DNA of 64,000 nt, taken from NCBI GenBank assembly GCA_013399305.1, contig VXAI01000308.1, positions 3,656-67,655 of the forward strand. The letters are read 5' to 3'. Made by a program: the position numbers and the translations under genes. Of the stretch, positions 40,801 through 54,060 are shown piece after piece. The stretch comes from Rostratula benghalensis (lineage: Eukaryota > Chordata > Aves > Charadriiformes > Rostratulidae). Each line of letters opens with the position of its first letter. The first letter of the stretch is position 1. The notes beneath the pieces are model-generated. The model saw nothing but the letters and a program-made list of their open reading frames with translations. It was not told the DNA's origin and searched no databases.

Positions 40801-43800
40801 ATCTCCCTTATCTTCCTTCTCTGTAGTATGTGGGCTTCCTCTCAGTGGCAGTACACTTAACTAAAGTGTAAAGAACCATGTGGAAATCAGTCTAAAAACA
40901 ATTGCTAGAGGTGTTTTACTTCCTTTGTGCAGACATGGCAGGTCCATTATCAAAGGACAGATGAGAACAGTTATTCTGACAACTTAGTTAATTGTATTTT
41001 CACTTTTTCCTTTGTAAGTGGAATTATAACCTATTATATAGGCTATATATAATATATATAAACTATGGGGAATTTTTGTAGTTACTTTGTCTAGATGGTA
41101 CAATTTGCCATGTCAGCACAAGGAATAAACCTCTACAGTTTCCTGATTTTCAGAAGGAGCTCTGTACCCCTGTAGACAAAAAGATTGATAAAGCTTGGTA
41201 GTGCTTACCTGCATCATACCATCTCTTCAGACCCAGAGCAGGATTTTGATTGAGTTTCACACATTCATCCAGCCAGTTTAAAGGACTTGAGGCTTGGGTG
41301 GTGCATATTCTTGCAATTCACAGCCAAAGGTTATATTGCTACAGTTCATGGTGCACCTGTGGAAAAGAAATGCCCTGACTGGCTCATCAGGCTTTAAGCC
41401 TCAACTCTGTGTTAACTTGGTTCATGCTGATGGATTTAGTGAACTATGAAAAGTGTTCATTATCTTACACAGACTATATTGTATTTAGGATGAATTGCAT
41501 TTCAGCAAATGTTCTCATTCTGAGGAGCAGATTGTTCACTTCATATTATTTTTCCAAACACAATGAAATTGAACTTAGTTTTGGTACTGTGAATTTAGCC
41601 TGATTATCTAATTTCCTTCTAAGATGTGATAACAGGGCTTGAAAATGGCAGAGGACTAATGTAAATTTAATAATTTATAGTTTGACCGGTCACATATGGC
41701 ATTCTGTTAAGCAATCTAGGAAGCATTGCCTAGGCAAAACTACAGCTAAAAAGGCCTGCAAGCACGCTGGAGAGTAAGACTAGAATTCACAATGATTGCA
41801 ACAAATGGAAAAAACATCCCCTCAAAATAGGGTGCAGTCCAATAGAGATGAATAAAATCAGTTGCTAAAATTAAAAATAACTGCTAGGTTACTAGTGAAG
41901 GAATTAGGAATTATAATTGTTCACAAGCTGAACATAATTTTATTAAAAAAGTCAATTGAGAAGGGGAAAGCAAAGCCCTTGCTTGGATGAATAGACAGGT
42001 GTGCTATAAGTTAAGATTCATTCCTCTCTTCTTAGTACTAGCAAGGTTTTAGCTAGACTGTTTCCATCCTTCCTTACATATGACAGGCAAAAAAGGGATG
42101 CAGGCCAGCTGGGAGACAAGCCAGAGAAGATTAGTAGAGATGATTTTGAGATATACAGAACATGACTGTTAAGGAAAGAAATAAAAATTTGGGGTTGTTT
42201 TTTCTAGAGAAGAAAATTTTGAAAGGACACATAATAAATCTTCCAGTACATAAAATATTGCTGCAGAGACGAAAAGATTATTCATTCAGAGTGGTACAAG
42301 AAGTTATAGGCTTAGCTGCAGCAAGGGAGATTTTGGTAAGTTTTTAGGAAAATATTTCTGAAGGCAAGAGTGGTCATGCATTGGAAAAGACTGTGTTGAG
42401 GAAGTGTGGAGTATTAGGGGAGAGAGGTTAGACAAACCTCTCAAATTACGTAGGTACATTTGATTATGTCCTCTCTGTTCTGAGATGAAATTACGCTTAG
42501 TGGATGTGTAATTTTTATTTGGAAAACTCAGTAAAACAGGGTGTTCTGTATAAGACCGGAGTCATGAAAGCATGACAAGAGAAGCTGCAGGGATATTTAT
42601 ATCACGTGATGCCCCACTTGCTGTTGGTGAAGCTCTAGTATTAATGGTTCTTGAATAATTTTCTACTGTAAAATGAGCCTAGAGTTAACTTTTGTTCAGT
42701 CAGGATTTACCTTTGTACAGTATCATCCTTTTTCCCCTTATTACAGTTGCTGTCTGTATTGTCCCTTCCTAATGTTACTTATATTTCTGAGGGGTATAGT
42801 GCATATTTATTCACTAGTTTGTGAATAAATACCACTTCATCCTGCAAGCTCTTTTAAGATGCATTCATACCATACAGAAAATGTGTGTTTTAGGTATTCA
42901 AGATAGAAATCAATCCATAACTTGAGGCACTAAATTGTGCGAGATGTCTTTGGACTTGCCCTTCAGTGAGTAGTTTAACATTTTTTTTCTTCTAATGCTA
43001 CATTCCACACAGGTCAATCAGGAGACACACACTGTCTGTAGCAATGTGATGTTATACTGGCTTGCTCAAATGGATCTAAATGCTTGTGGCTTTCTGTGGC
43101 CACTTGTCCAAAAGCCACATGGTATCATTGTACAAACAGCAAATAGTTTGTCACCATGGAAGCTCTTTCCTTGCCTCTCACCCTCCTGTTTAGAACCTGA
43201 ACTAAACCTGTAACCTGACAACTGAATGACCAACTGATATTTGTGAAAAAAATCAGAGCTAAACAACAGAATGGCCAGATGTGGGAGAGCAATAGACCCC
43301 TGTCTGCTTCCAGTGTTTGGGAATAGAGTGACTTTGACTAACAGATCACAAAAAGCACTACCAAAAAACAAACGAAAACCCCCCAGATTGCTAGTTTTTC
43401 TCATATGTTAAAATGCTTAAAAAGTCTGCATGTTTTGGCACTGTCAAAAAGCATGGATGTAAATGGCACTGAAACAGAGGAAGAATGACAGCTATTCCGC
43501 CGTTCTGTATATTTTATACATTGAAAGTAGAACTATTATAGAATATTATGTAGTAGCTATATTATGTTTGGTGAATCCCCTTATACCATGCACTTTGACT
43601 CAAAATCCCTGGCTGGGTTTTCCCATGGCTGTGAACCATGTTTGTGTGGCTAAAACCCTCGTGCAGTATTTTTCCAGCTCCTTCCTCAGCCTGTGGGTGT
43701 CTTCTTGTGTTTCTGTTCCTCCAAATCTTATTTACACTATCCTAGTGAGCCTGAGGCACTGGGAATGTTTTGATGCAAGTTGAATTTAAAGTGCTGTAGT

Positions 43801-45399
43801 ATTATAGTGCATATTGTGTTGCTTTTCTGGTGTAGACTTTGTAATCTCAGTCACTGACAGCATGAGAATCAGCATCCCTCTTGGTACACCAAAGAGAGTC
43901 TGACAGTGGGCAAGTGGTTTTCTTTAAGGAATAACACCAGTGTCCTTGATAAGAACAACAGAGTCACAGGAGCAAACACCTTTTCCGGTATTTAAGTATT
44001 GAGCTTTATGAATAGAGAGGTATTCAGTGAGAACTCCTGTTTTGCAGTAAATTACCACACTTCCTGAATAAATTAGCCTTTTAAGCAGCACAGGTTACAA
44101 GAATCAGCACTACTATATAGACAGATGTCGCACTGTAAAAGTATATTGCATTCTCACCATAATTTTAGTCGGTAACGATAATGAATTTGCAGTGCAGGTT
44201 TCAGCCCCTGAAGAAGTATAGACTAGCAGAAAAACTGTTACAAAATTGACAAGAAATGGAGTGCCTGGACTAAGCTTCTCTTTGAAAAACAGAGCTTTAG
44301 AAGCAAGAAATGTTCGTGTTTTACTTTACCTTCTAACTGCCTTCTGAAACATTTGGTCTAGTACTAATTGCTTTGGCTATGAAGAGTGCATTGTCTTCAC
44401 CTTAATATTTTTTAAAAGCTTTTTTATTTGAGTTCCTGCCACGCCTCTCCTGTCCATTCCATCTTCTAAGACTGTAGCTGATAATATGCTGTCCTCTCTG
44501 CTTGTAAAAAGTCATATGCTTGAGTTGCAAACTCTTTTGAAAAATACATTTTGCATTTTGAATATCCAGGTAGGTACTGAATTCAGACGTATTTCTCACT
44601 TGTGCATTCATATTTCTGGTTAAACGCAGGAATTCCAAAAATAATATCAGAGAGGAAAACTCAAAAGCTCATTGCTTTTGTGGCTTTTTTCACGGAGGCC
44701 AGTTTTAGACCGTACTGCAAATGATCAGTCTGTACTCCTTAGTTCTATGTTATATACATAAGCTGTGTGTGCAACAAATGATGTTTTCTTAGCCTCTCCA
44801 TATAGCCTATTAAACAGTAGTTGGAATACTTCCATCCCTAAAGTGAAACCTTTGGCATAAATAATATTGTCATTTGGATAGGCTAGACATACTTTTGCAA
44901 AGTGACCTTGTAAAAATATTGTCTGAGGTATGACTGAGCCTAAATTATATGACAGTGAGGTAGTATATTCTGGTCTCTCCGGTATATGAGGTCTCATCTT
45001 GTAGCAGTGAACCCACCTGAAATTAAACAAAAAACAGTAGTGTGCATCAAATTTAGAGGTTGAAATAAGCTGGTTTGGGGGTGGATTTTCCAGCTGCAGA
45101 TGTTTATGTAAATTCTTTGTTTGGCAAAGGCAAACATTGCTTACTGTGGTTTTTCTGTCTGGTGATTTTTGCCTTCATAAAATCAAATGATACAAAACAG
45201 TGGAAGAAGACTCTTCTGCCTCCCTTATAAATATAAGTAGAGTATGGAGCAGCTGGGTCAGAACTACTTTTTCCTCTCTCTTTTACAGCTCTCAAATGTT
45301 TTTCTGTGTCATTCAGGGGTACCTTGATTGTTTGGGTGCTCTAGATGACAACATCTTGTTCTATATTAAAACATTCCTGTTTCTGTTTCCCCTCAAGGG

Positions 45400-45438
45400 T
45401 CAGTCATCTAAAAAACTGATCAGTCATCTAAAAAACTG
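45400..45438. repeat. 20-bp tandem duplication
   Basis: CAGTCATCTAAAAAACTGAT at 45401-45420 is repeated directly at 45421-45438 with only the last two bases differing. The near identity implies a recent duplication. Confidence 0.9.
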
Positions 45439-46098
45439 TCTTCCTCATCTATATGTTATATATATATCTCTATATATATTGTAGTTGACTATCCCATTTA
45501 CCAGCTCATTCCCCTGAATCATTTAGATGTTACTGCTTACTACACCACGTTGCTAAGTCTGTTCCAGTTCATAAGAACAAATGGGACAAACCCATGCTCA
45601 ATCACTTGAAATAATTCTCGTGCTTAATGTATAAATTTTTGGGTTATGCGGTCTGTAAATGTAAGGGAGAGCACAGCGTAGCTATAAAGGAAATACTTTT
45701 TTAAATGACTGTATATATACTAACTGTTACTCTCTGCCATTCCAGTGAAACAACTTTACAGATGGAAGGGCACAATACCTGATAATACAGGTTGTATCAT
45801 ACAGGCTTTTCACACAGTGAAGCTGCAATAAAAGAACAAATGGGGAAAATACAAGGTCACTTTTGAATCAGTGTCTCTCACTGCTTGCCAGGAATACAGA
45901 GAGGCTCTCAGTCCAAGCAGGTGAAAGAAGTATCCTTTGAGTGCAATGTTGTGTTAAAATCTGTTTGACTCAGAAGTTACTTCTGAAGAAGAACATACCT
46001 GATTTTGGAGCCAAGTTTTCAATAGCTGCTGCAAAAACATGATCATCCAGACTGTGTTCAATATAGAAAGCTTCAGCTTTTAATGTGTTATTGCTGCC

Positions 46099-46124
46099 AA
46101 AAAAAAAAAAAAAAAAAAAAAAAA
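46099..46124. repeat. Poly(A) tract, 26 bases
   Basis: Uninterrupted run of A with no recognisable element upstream. Confidence 0.95.
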
Positions 46125-47146
46125 GGCTATCCTAGGGCTATTCTGTAACTCTGACCTTTTACTGTCACAAAGTAAAACAAATCATAAAGGGGAGGAAGTG
46201 TACAACTTAAATAAGCTTATGAGTATTGGACTGGACTTTCAAGTTTGTGAGTCCCATTGGCTAAGGAATATGCCTGTGATATTTTGCTTTGTTCCACAGC
46301 CAGTGCATTTCATAAATTAAAAATAGGAACCATAGTAGAGTCTCTTTGTTGTTTTCTCTTCCATGTGATCTTCTAAGTCAAGAACAGTAGATTATCTCTC
46401 TACCTTCCCCATACTGCAAAATTCCTTCATTTATATTTGGAGAGTATATTAATAAAAATGCAACTTTTTTTTCCTGACACATTCAGGTTCAAGAACAGAT
46501 TATTTTTTTTTTTAGAAGGTGCTGTCTTGTTTGTAGCCTCCTTTCATGTCTGTAAATTTAGAGTTGTTAAAGTAGGGTACTTGTGTTTCTTGTTAATGGC
46601 ATAGCAGTTTACTATCAACCAATTTGTATTTAAAAAAAATATGGTTTTTTTTCCTGCAAAATTGGTTTTCAGACTTTGGTACTGCTTTTGAGGAATAGCA
46701 GATACCAATTGTAGTTACAATCAGAAGATCCTTATTCTTTGGTCAGATTTTTCTGAGTAGCAGATAAGTCATACTTTGTCAGGTAGTATCAGTTTAGTGT
46801 AACAGTGGCATATTAGGTATTTCTAGGGGCTTCCAGTTTTAAACCTTTATGTGTAACTTAAAGGCAAGCTCAAGAGTGAGGAGAGAAAAGACTTGGTATT
46901 TTGGCCTGTCTTTCAGGAATTTCAAAAGTGAGATACACAAAGAAAGTGTTTTAAACATTCTGAAGTTAAAATATCAATTATAAATCTACTCACTGAAGCT
47001 TTGACGTCAAGTTTTTTGCATTTGTAGTATGTACAGAAACAACACATGCACATAAAATAAAATGCAGCTTCAGCTTAATTGTGGCTTTTCTAAGAGTATA
47101 CAGCTTCTCCAGCTGCATTGGGAAGCCAGGCACAGAGTTATAAAGA

Positions 47147-47268
47147 CCAGGCTGGATGGGGCTTTGAGGAAGCTGGTCTAGCGGGAGGTGTTCCTTGCCC
47201 ATGGGGGGGGGCGATGGAAGTCGATGATCTTTAAGGTCCAACCTAAATCATCCTATAATTCTATGATA
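47147..47268 (+). mobile_element. CR1 LINE, 3'-end fragment
   Basis: Plus-strand CR1 3' terminus: CCAGGCTGGATGGGGCTTTG at the start, then a segment matching the usual TAGxxGGAGGTGTCCxTGCCC block, and the end TCCTATAATTCTATGATAG. A G8 run sits at 47204-47211. About 120 bases remain. Confidence 0.92.
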
Positions 47269-50200
47269 GATATAAAGTCAGTTTGAAAGATAACTACAAA
47301 GGTAGTTTGAATGGACAATGGGGCAGAGCCTATACATACAAGAGCTATCGATTTTGAAAAGGGTAAGAGCTGGGTAGAAACCTTTCCTCTGGCCCTTTGG
47401 TAATAGTGGCTGACATGGAAGGCATGGTGAAAGTGTGATGATGATGTCTGGGGAGGCAAAAAACATTTATTACACATCTGGATGAGATGCATAAGAAAGA
47501 TCTAAACAAGCGTGCACTAGCTTTTAAAGCATACTCTTCTGATCTGTGTCTTATAAATGTACCATGTGAGAGGGTTCTGAAAAAAACCACACAAAACAAC
47601 AAAAAACTCCAAACCTATCTGTGTTGGATACTAAAGTGGAAAAGAAATCCTGTTGAGAAAAACAAGTATTTGTTTCACAATATCATGAAAAAGAAAGTCA
47701 ATTCAACAAGCCACACCATGGGTACTGTTTCTGTCCATCTGGATGAGGAATTTGTGACTGGCAAGCTGGAATGTGGCAAAGAAGACCAGGATAATTGGTC
47801 ACTTTATGTCATTAGAGAGGGGTGTGGTGAGCTTATGGTGCTGCAAGGCAGTAGTGTTTTACCAAGGGATGATCATCTATATTAAAAAATGGGTAAGGGT
47901 TGATGGACACAAGCATGTATTTACCCAGAGACTTTTTGGTCCAAGGTACTGCCTGAGGAGGAGGATAAATTGGCTGTTGAGTGGAGCCTGGGTAAAGTAG
48001 CTGCTGAAAGAGGAGGCTAGGGGACCAGCAGGCAGTTGCTCCTACCCAGCCTGGAGGACTCCACACATACACTGAGCAGCTGGGAAAAGCAGGGAGCTGG
48101 AGGCTGCATTTCAGGGTAGTGATGGGTACTTGTCACCAGTGCTTCCAGTTCTCCTCAAGGAATGTCAGTGTCATTCTTTTCAATGTGCATCCTGGATACA
48201 TAATGCACTCAGCCTCCTGTGATTAACTGGTGACATTTGGTAGATATTCATGACTGATCTATCTACCTGGATAAGAAACATGAGGAGACATGGTCTCACT
48301 TTTCAGTTTACATCCTCTGTGCTGTGTATACTTCAGCAGAAATCTTCTAAGTGTAGCCACTGTATGATCAGCTCATGTTTTGTTACAGTGAAAGATGTAA
48401 GCAAGTATCTACATCTTTTACTGAGAGTACACACTTAGGAGTCACAAGTCTGTCATCATTTAAATAAGGACAGACACATGTCTCTGCCAGAATGAGGCAG
48501 AGTCTGGAGCTATCCATTCTGTCTGAGGCTAGTTTTTACGTTGCCAAAACATAACTCTGTCTCCTGTAAACTGGAGGTCCTCTAGACGAAAGCAGACAAC
48601 ATTGGTGTGTGGTTATTTTAACCATTAGAGTTCAGACATCATTCTACAGAGGAATGGAGTGAGCATGGGAAAAACCTCTTCCCAGACCTGCTCATGCTGC
48701 ATGCCAACAGCCCCGAGGAAGCCGTGTAACTCGTCATTGCAGACTGTGCCCCTAGCAGCCCAGGAGCAGTGGCTGTTTGGCAGAAATAAACCAGCTTCAG
48801 TTGTACTTCAGGGGTTTTTCAGCTCCAAAGCAGAAAGGGCACATTGTACTAGCTGTTGGCATCACTGACAGGATTTGTGAGGCAAGTCATTAAGCTGTTC
48901 TCGAAGATCTTGCTGTTACCAGATGTGGCCTAGAAGGACCTTATCTACTTGAAATCCAGCTGGTCCGGAAACAAAAATGTCAAATTTACCAACAGAATGC
49001 TGTGTGCCAAGACATAAGACTTTCCCCCCAGCCCTTCTTTTCATTTGGGAAAGTTAAATTCCCTCTGACGTAAGGAAAGGTCCCATTAGGTGGAAAGCAG
49101 GCATGACTGGAAGGACTCCCTTTCACACACTGTTTGCCGACACTGGCCCACTGTGTTGGCAGCAAAGCTACTGCATAGACATTGCAATGTAACTGCCACT
49201 AAAAATAGATAGTTTGACCTTTGTGCTCTAACTCAAGATCCAGTCATAATTCGAACTTCCACCATTTTTAGCTTATTGAAACAAGTAACCAAAAAAAGGA
49301 GGTGGTGGTGGTGGGAGTGAAGTGGAGCACACCCTGCAATTCTAAGCAGTGACTTTTTCAAAGAAATTATTTACGTACCAGCATAGTGGCGTGCAGCTTC
49401 CAGCTGGGTGGTCTGTGCACATAATTAGCATTTTTAGGAAGGAGAACTTCCCAAGTCTGTGTCAAAACACTGGTTTTGTATTAGTAGTGTGCAGACAAAT
49501 GTTCCTAGCTTTGTGTTATAACCATGTAAAAATAAATGCATCTCACGTATTTACACAGATAGGTGAGGTGCTAGCCACCAGGGTGGGACATTGGAGCTAC
49601 TAAATAAAAGGATTCAATAAAACAAGTTCAGTGGAAAATCTCACTACCATGGTACAAATGCTTTCTACAACCACAAAATCAATTGTTCCTCCAGTTTTTA
49701 GCCACTAACCTCACACAAGACTTCCGCTTTGCGGAGGGGGGCACATCTGCCCACATTGCATTTCCCACTTGTTCTCCAGTATTGCCACGTATTTCATAGT
49801 CTACAAAACCCACTGTGATTCTGTAGCATTCAATATTTCATGTAACTCTAGCAATATTGGAAGATGAATGAAATAGGTTTGAGTTAAAAGATGCTTCTGC
49901 TAGCCTAGCAGTTTGGGAAAGAGGCAGGATTGTGACTGGCAGTATGGGGGTGGTGACATTGCAAACTCGTTTCAGCAAATGGCCACCATTTCCTTCTCTT
50001 TCTTTGTGGTTCTTACTCCCTAATATTTGGTTTAAGCATAGTTACTGGAGGGTGCTTCCAACAGCTTTCCATAAATTTGCTCCAGGCATCTCCTAAATGA
50101 ACTACTTTTGCCTTTGAGAAATTAATAAAATTTAGACATCTTAGACCATTTGTAAGTGATTCTTCATTGATTATCTGAGACAATTTCTATTATTGTCATG

Positions 50201-52970
50201 CTGTAGGGTATGTCAGTCCTTAGTGCTAGGAAAGTTTTGTCCTTGGGTTGAATGAAGAGACAGTAAGAACAGGGACACTGGTTCAGATTGCCTTGCTTAA
50301 AAATGGAAGTTAACTGTACTGCATAGGTATCATTTCGTTCCTACAAGCATAGTTTTGATCTTTCCTTAGTGAAGGAATAAAGGCAGATCCTTTTCTTATC
50401 CTGAAGAAATATTGATTGGTATTAATACAGGTGAACTGAGAGCTCCAAGAAACACTTATTCAATGACTGCTGTGAAATGCTGTGCACGGCTGATTAGCCC
50501 TGAAGACTAATATCACTTGTAACAATCACCTTTATTATTTAAAACTGTTTAGAGGGTCTATGTTTCTGAGAAATAAGTAAATTTAAAAATGCCTGAATTC
50601 ATTTATTTGTAGCATTTCTCATTGATGCTCCCTCAAGGCAAGTTCTGCCTGCAAAAGGCTTCATGCTAAGCCCCAGTGGCACAGGACTGATTTTGACATA
50701 AGCATCTTCACAAAGAATCCCAGGCCTGGCACTTGCAGCTGTCCCCATCAAGGTAAAGTGGATTTTCCGTTCACAGTCACTAAAAAACTGAGGGTTTTAA
50801 TCCAAGTACCCTTACCTTTAGGTATGGGTTTGCTACAGAGCAACATGCAAACCTCCAGGGAAGTTGGTGCCAACTCTCATTTCAAAAAGATCCTGAAACC
50901 AAACCCCACTTCCCTTCCACAAGACTTTCCTCTTTTGTATCCTGCCAGCCAGCCTCAATGCAAAGCACATGCCAGCTTACTACTGGGAGCCCTGTCTTAT
51001 TGCAGTAAATGTCCACTACACCTGAAATGATATTCACTGCACATAGGCTGCTTGGGGTGAGCATCCTTCCACTGGGGCCAGCCCTTGCACTCTCCTAGCA
51101 CAAAGCATAGGAGTGTAGTACTTGGAACTAGCTTAGACAGGCAACACATTTGTTTTCAACTTTAGCATTAATTACACAAGATACATTATCTCTGGAAAGA
51201 TGTTTATGGATTTTCAAGCCGCACTTCACTTATGAAGAAAATGTCAGCAAACTTACTCTCCTGTTCTCATGGCGTTACCAGTCCTGTGTATACGAGGTCC
51301 AGCCTTTCAGACCTCTTCCTAGTGAGCAGAGCCCTAAACCCTGCGTTAAACTTCTCTCCCTGTGCTTGGCTAGTGCTTAAAAGCAGGAATCTTCTAATAC
51401 AGCACACACAGAGCTGCTGCAGGTAGTCAGCAAAAAGATTCAGCTGAAAGTAGCGTTAGTCAACTTGCCCATTCATTGAGTCATACATCCTACTTTAGCT
51501 TGTGGGAAAAATATGTAATAAGAACATTTTTCTATTGCTGGGACAGTAGCTATCTCCCGGAATTGATGCCTAAGTTTCCTTCTAGATCTAATCCTCACAT
51601 GCCCCGTGCTGACCTCCTCTGCCAACACACACACACACACTCACTCTCTCTTCCTCCCTCCAGTCCTCATCAGAATGGGGGTCCAATATACTAATTTCCT
51701 GTAATGACTGTTTTAAAATCTTCTACACAAACACAGCAATGAATAGAGATAATGGCATGTGACGCTAGATGTTCTTGATTTTGCCAATCACAATCCGACA
51801 GAAAATGACTGCACGATTAAAGCTCACCAGTTTACAAATGGCTTGGGTTTAAGAATGTAACCCCTCTTAACTTCTTTACACCATGGTACAGTATAATTCA
51901 CTCAGCCTAAGAGGAGGATAATGACAGCTTTATACAGGATCTCACATCACACCTCCAAGTTTTCTTCTTATCTCAAAGGTTGCACCGCGCATTAAAGCAA
52001 TAGCCTGTATTAATCTAACCTCTGACATTTAGGCCGTATTAACCCACCAATGCAGGTTTATGTATCTCACACCTCAGACCCTATCAAGAAATTTGGCAGT
52101 GGCAGCTTGATAAGAACACCATACCTTACTGAACTTGTTCTAAAAACAACATCAGCAAAACACTCTGGTTGCACTTTTTAATGACCTTGCTCACTTGTGC
52201 TTGCTGTTCTATAGTTATTACCCGTGCGGGCAGTCTGTGCTTCTGTGGCATCAGAAACGCTGTAAGCAAGCAGGACTGAAAATTCCCATTTTCTGTAGAA
52301 ATTCTATAAACTGGAAACTTGAGTTGTTCATTTTTAGATGATGGTAAAATAATTGTTAAAAGCAGAGTTATGTTTTTAATGAGACTGATCACTTTTTTTT
52401 GGTTTTGTTTTGTTTCTGTATTGGAATAACTGCCAAACCAATCTTCACTACCAGATACTTTACAGTGAAAATTCTACCAGAGTGACATTTCTGGTATTGC
52501 CAACAGTTTAAGCTATGACTACAGTACATTTGGAACCTCTTTTTTTATAAATGGGGTACAGACAGTTAAAACCACTCCTCCAGCTGTGCATTATCCCAGC
52601 ACCCCAAGCTGTGATCTGTGTTAGAATATGTGTTTCAAAAGAAGGAAAAAAATAATCAAATTTTCAAATTGAACTTTGTTTGTTTCAAAAAAAACTAGGA
52701 CCTTTCTGAGGAAAGCTGAAAGTGTATCGCATTAATTCTCTGACAGAGTGTTTCAGGCAGGCAGTGTTTACCACTGCCATGTTTATATGCCTTTTCAAAA
52801 AAATAATAAAAATAATTAAAATTATACTTTCAGAAAATCTTTGAAGACTCCACATGGGGATTATATCCTCTTATATCACCCTTACTTAGCCAAATTCTCA
52901 TCCATTATGTTACAAAGTTTTTGATTACCACATGTTGATTAAACAACGATGGTTGTTGTTGCAATTAAAG
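47269..52970. other. Intergenic DNA, CWC27 side
   Basis: No supported gene. The 132-codon frame at 47487-47885 has no recognisable family feature. A GC-richer patch lies near 48650-48870, and an AC/CT microsatellite at 51625-51652. The rest is AT-rich and featureless. Confidence 0.6.
51625..51640. repeat. (AC)8 microsatellite
   Basis: Eight AC units followed by a short TC-rich run. Confidence 0.95.
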
Positions 52971-52974
52971 TACA

Positions 52975-53235
52975 GACAAAAGTCAAATCAGCTGTTTTAT
53001 TAAATATGTAATTATAAAAACCTTTAGCGAGGTTGGATAATGAACGCACTGAGAGCACTTGACTGCACAACTTAAGAAACAAATGATAGCTCTGCTTCAA
53101 AACTGCACGACGGGTTCTTGAGGGATTCCTTTTCACACTTGTCCAGTGATATTTTTAGGAACTTGAGCCTACAAAAGAGCAAGTGCTGTATTGCAGTCAC
53201 TTTTCAAGGCAGCTCTGGCCAGCTTTACATTCTTT
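52975..53235 (-). other. CWC27: CWC27 3' UTR
   Basis: Minus-strand sequence between the CWC27 stop codon and the probable cleavage site, about 260 bases. A minus-strand frame (52939-53136) lies over it but is a chance frame. Confidence 0.75.
52996..53001 (-). terminator. CWC27: CWC27 polyadenylation signal
   Basis: AATAAA on the minus strand, about 235 bases after the stop codon. A T/GT-rich element (TTTGACTTTTGTCTGTACTT) lies just downstream at about 52968-52987, so cleavage is expected near 52975-52986. Confidence 0.75.
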
Positions 53236-53398
53236 TTATCTCCTTTCCTTTTTTTCTCTCATTATCTTCTTGCTTTCTTCTCTCCTCCTCTTAGTTACAG
53301 GATTCCGCGGATCATAGATCTCAAAAGTGTCTTCATCCTGCATGCTTGCATCTTTCACCTTCCTGCTTCGATCCTCAAATTGAAGTACATGTGACATC
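53236..53398 (-). CDS. CWC27: CWC27 terminal coding exon
   Basis: This is the last exon of CWC27 (SDCCAG10), a nuclear spliceosome-associated protein with an N-terminal cyclophilin-type domain thought to be inactive as a prolyl isomerase. It pairs with CWC22 in activated spliceosomes and is linked to exon junction complex loading. The exon begins after a polypyrimidine tract and AG (53399-53400 on the minus strand). Its first base, G, completes a split codon (phase 2), which fits the Trp before MSHVLQFED in the known protein. It then encodes 53 residues and TAA (53236-53238). The segment EIYDPRNPVTKRRREE and the basic ending KKIMREKKERR match vertebrate CWC27 with a few substitutions (for example Thr for Asn in NPVNK, from memory). 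The basic tail could help nuclear targeting. The cyclophilin-domain exons lie beyond the right edge. No break is seen. Confidence 0.95.
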
Positions 53399-54060
53399 CT
53401 AAAAAAATAAAACATAGCTCAAATTCAGCAAAAGAACAGAAAGTGATGATTTGTACTTATGAGATACATAGCAGAATTTTAGCACTGTGATATATTTTTG
53501 TGCACAGCAGAAATGATCCAAGTTTTGCTGGATTTTTTGTTGGGTTTTTTTGTTTGTTTGGAGATTTTGTCTTTCGTAGTAGACCCTAATATTATAGGGT
53601 AAGCACATTTCTGAAAACCCATTTTGAAAAATTCAGCTAGAGTTTGCTCTGCTGGACTTAACTTCGTGTACTGAACTCTTGTCTTGTCTTTTTTTATTTA
53701 ACATATCTTCTCAGACATACTGAATAATTTGTCCCAGAGCAAGGAGAGTTTCTCTAGTTTTCCTATTAGTCACATTGGATATCCTCTCACCACTAGGGTT
53801 GTACAAAAGGGTACAAGACCCAAGAACTTGCATGGAAAAGATTTGAAGTAGGTACACAGAAGATCAAAAAGGAAATACTTCAGGTCCTGCTGCTCCACCA
53901 TAACTTGGTGCATGTCATGCTTTCTAAGTCTTTCAATTTCAGACTAAACTAATGCTTTGCTCAATCCAATACTTTTTCTACTGCTGATTAGAAATTTTCC
54001 CCCAGCAGATATTTCCCCATTTCAGCAGAATTCCAGTAATCCGAAAACATCACTATTACA

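Larger units (their letters stand above)
37867..47146. other. Intergenic DNA
   Basis: About 9.3 kb with no supported gene. It contains a perfect 10-bp inverted repeat with a 4-base loop at 38884-38907, TA-rich low complexity near 41035-41061 and 45449-45480, a 20-bp tandem duplication at 45400-45438 and an A26 run at 46099-46124. The 112-codon frame at 43066-43404 and similar ones are of chance length. Confidence 0.6.

Noticed and set aside
47487..47885. 132-codon plus-strand frame
   Set aside because: No domain, splice or conservation cue is visible. In AT-rich DNA of this length several chance frames of this size are expected over six frames.
52939..53136. 65-codon minus-strand frame downstream of CWC27
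   Set aside because: It lies within the CWC27 3' UTR and across the polyadenylation signal; no protein features.
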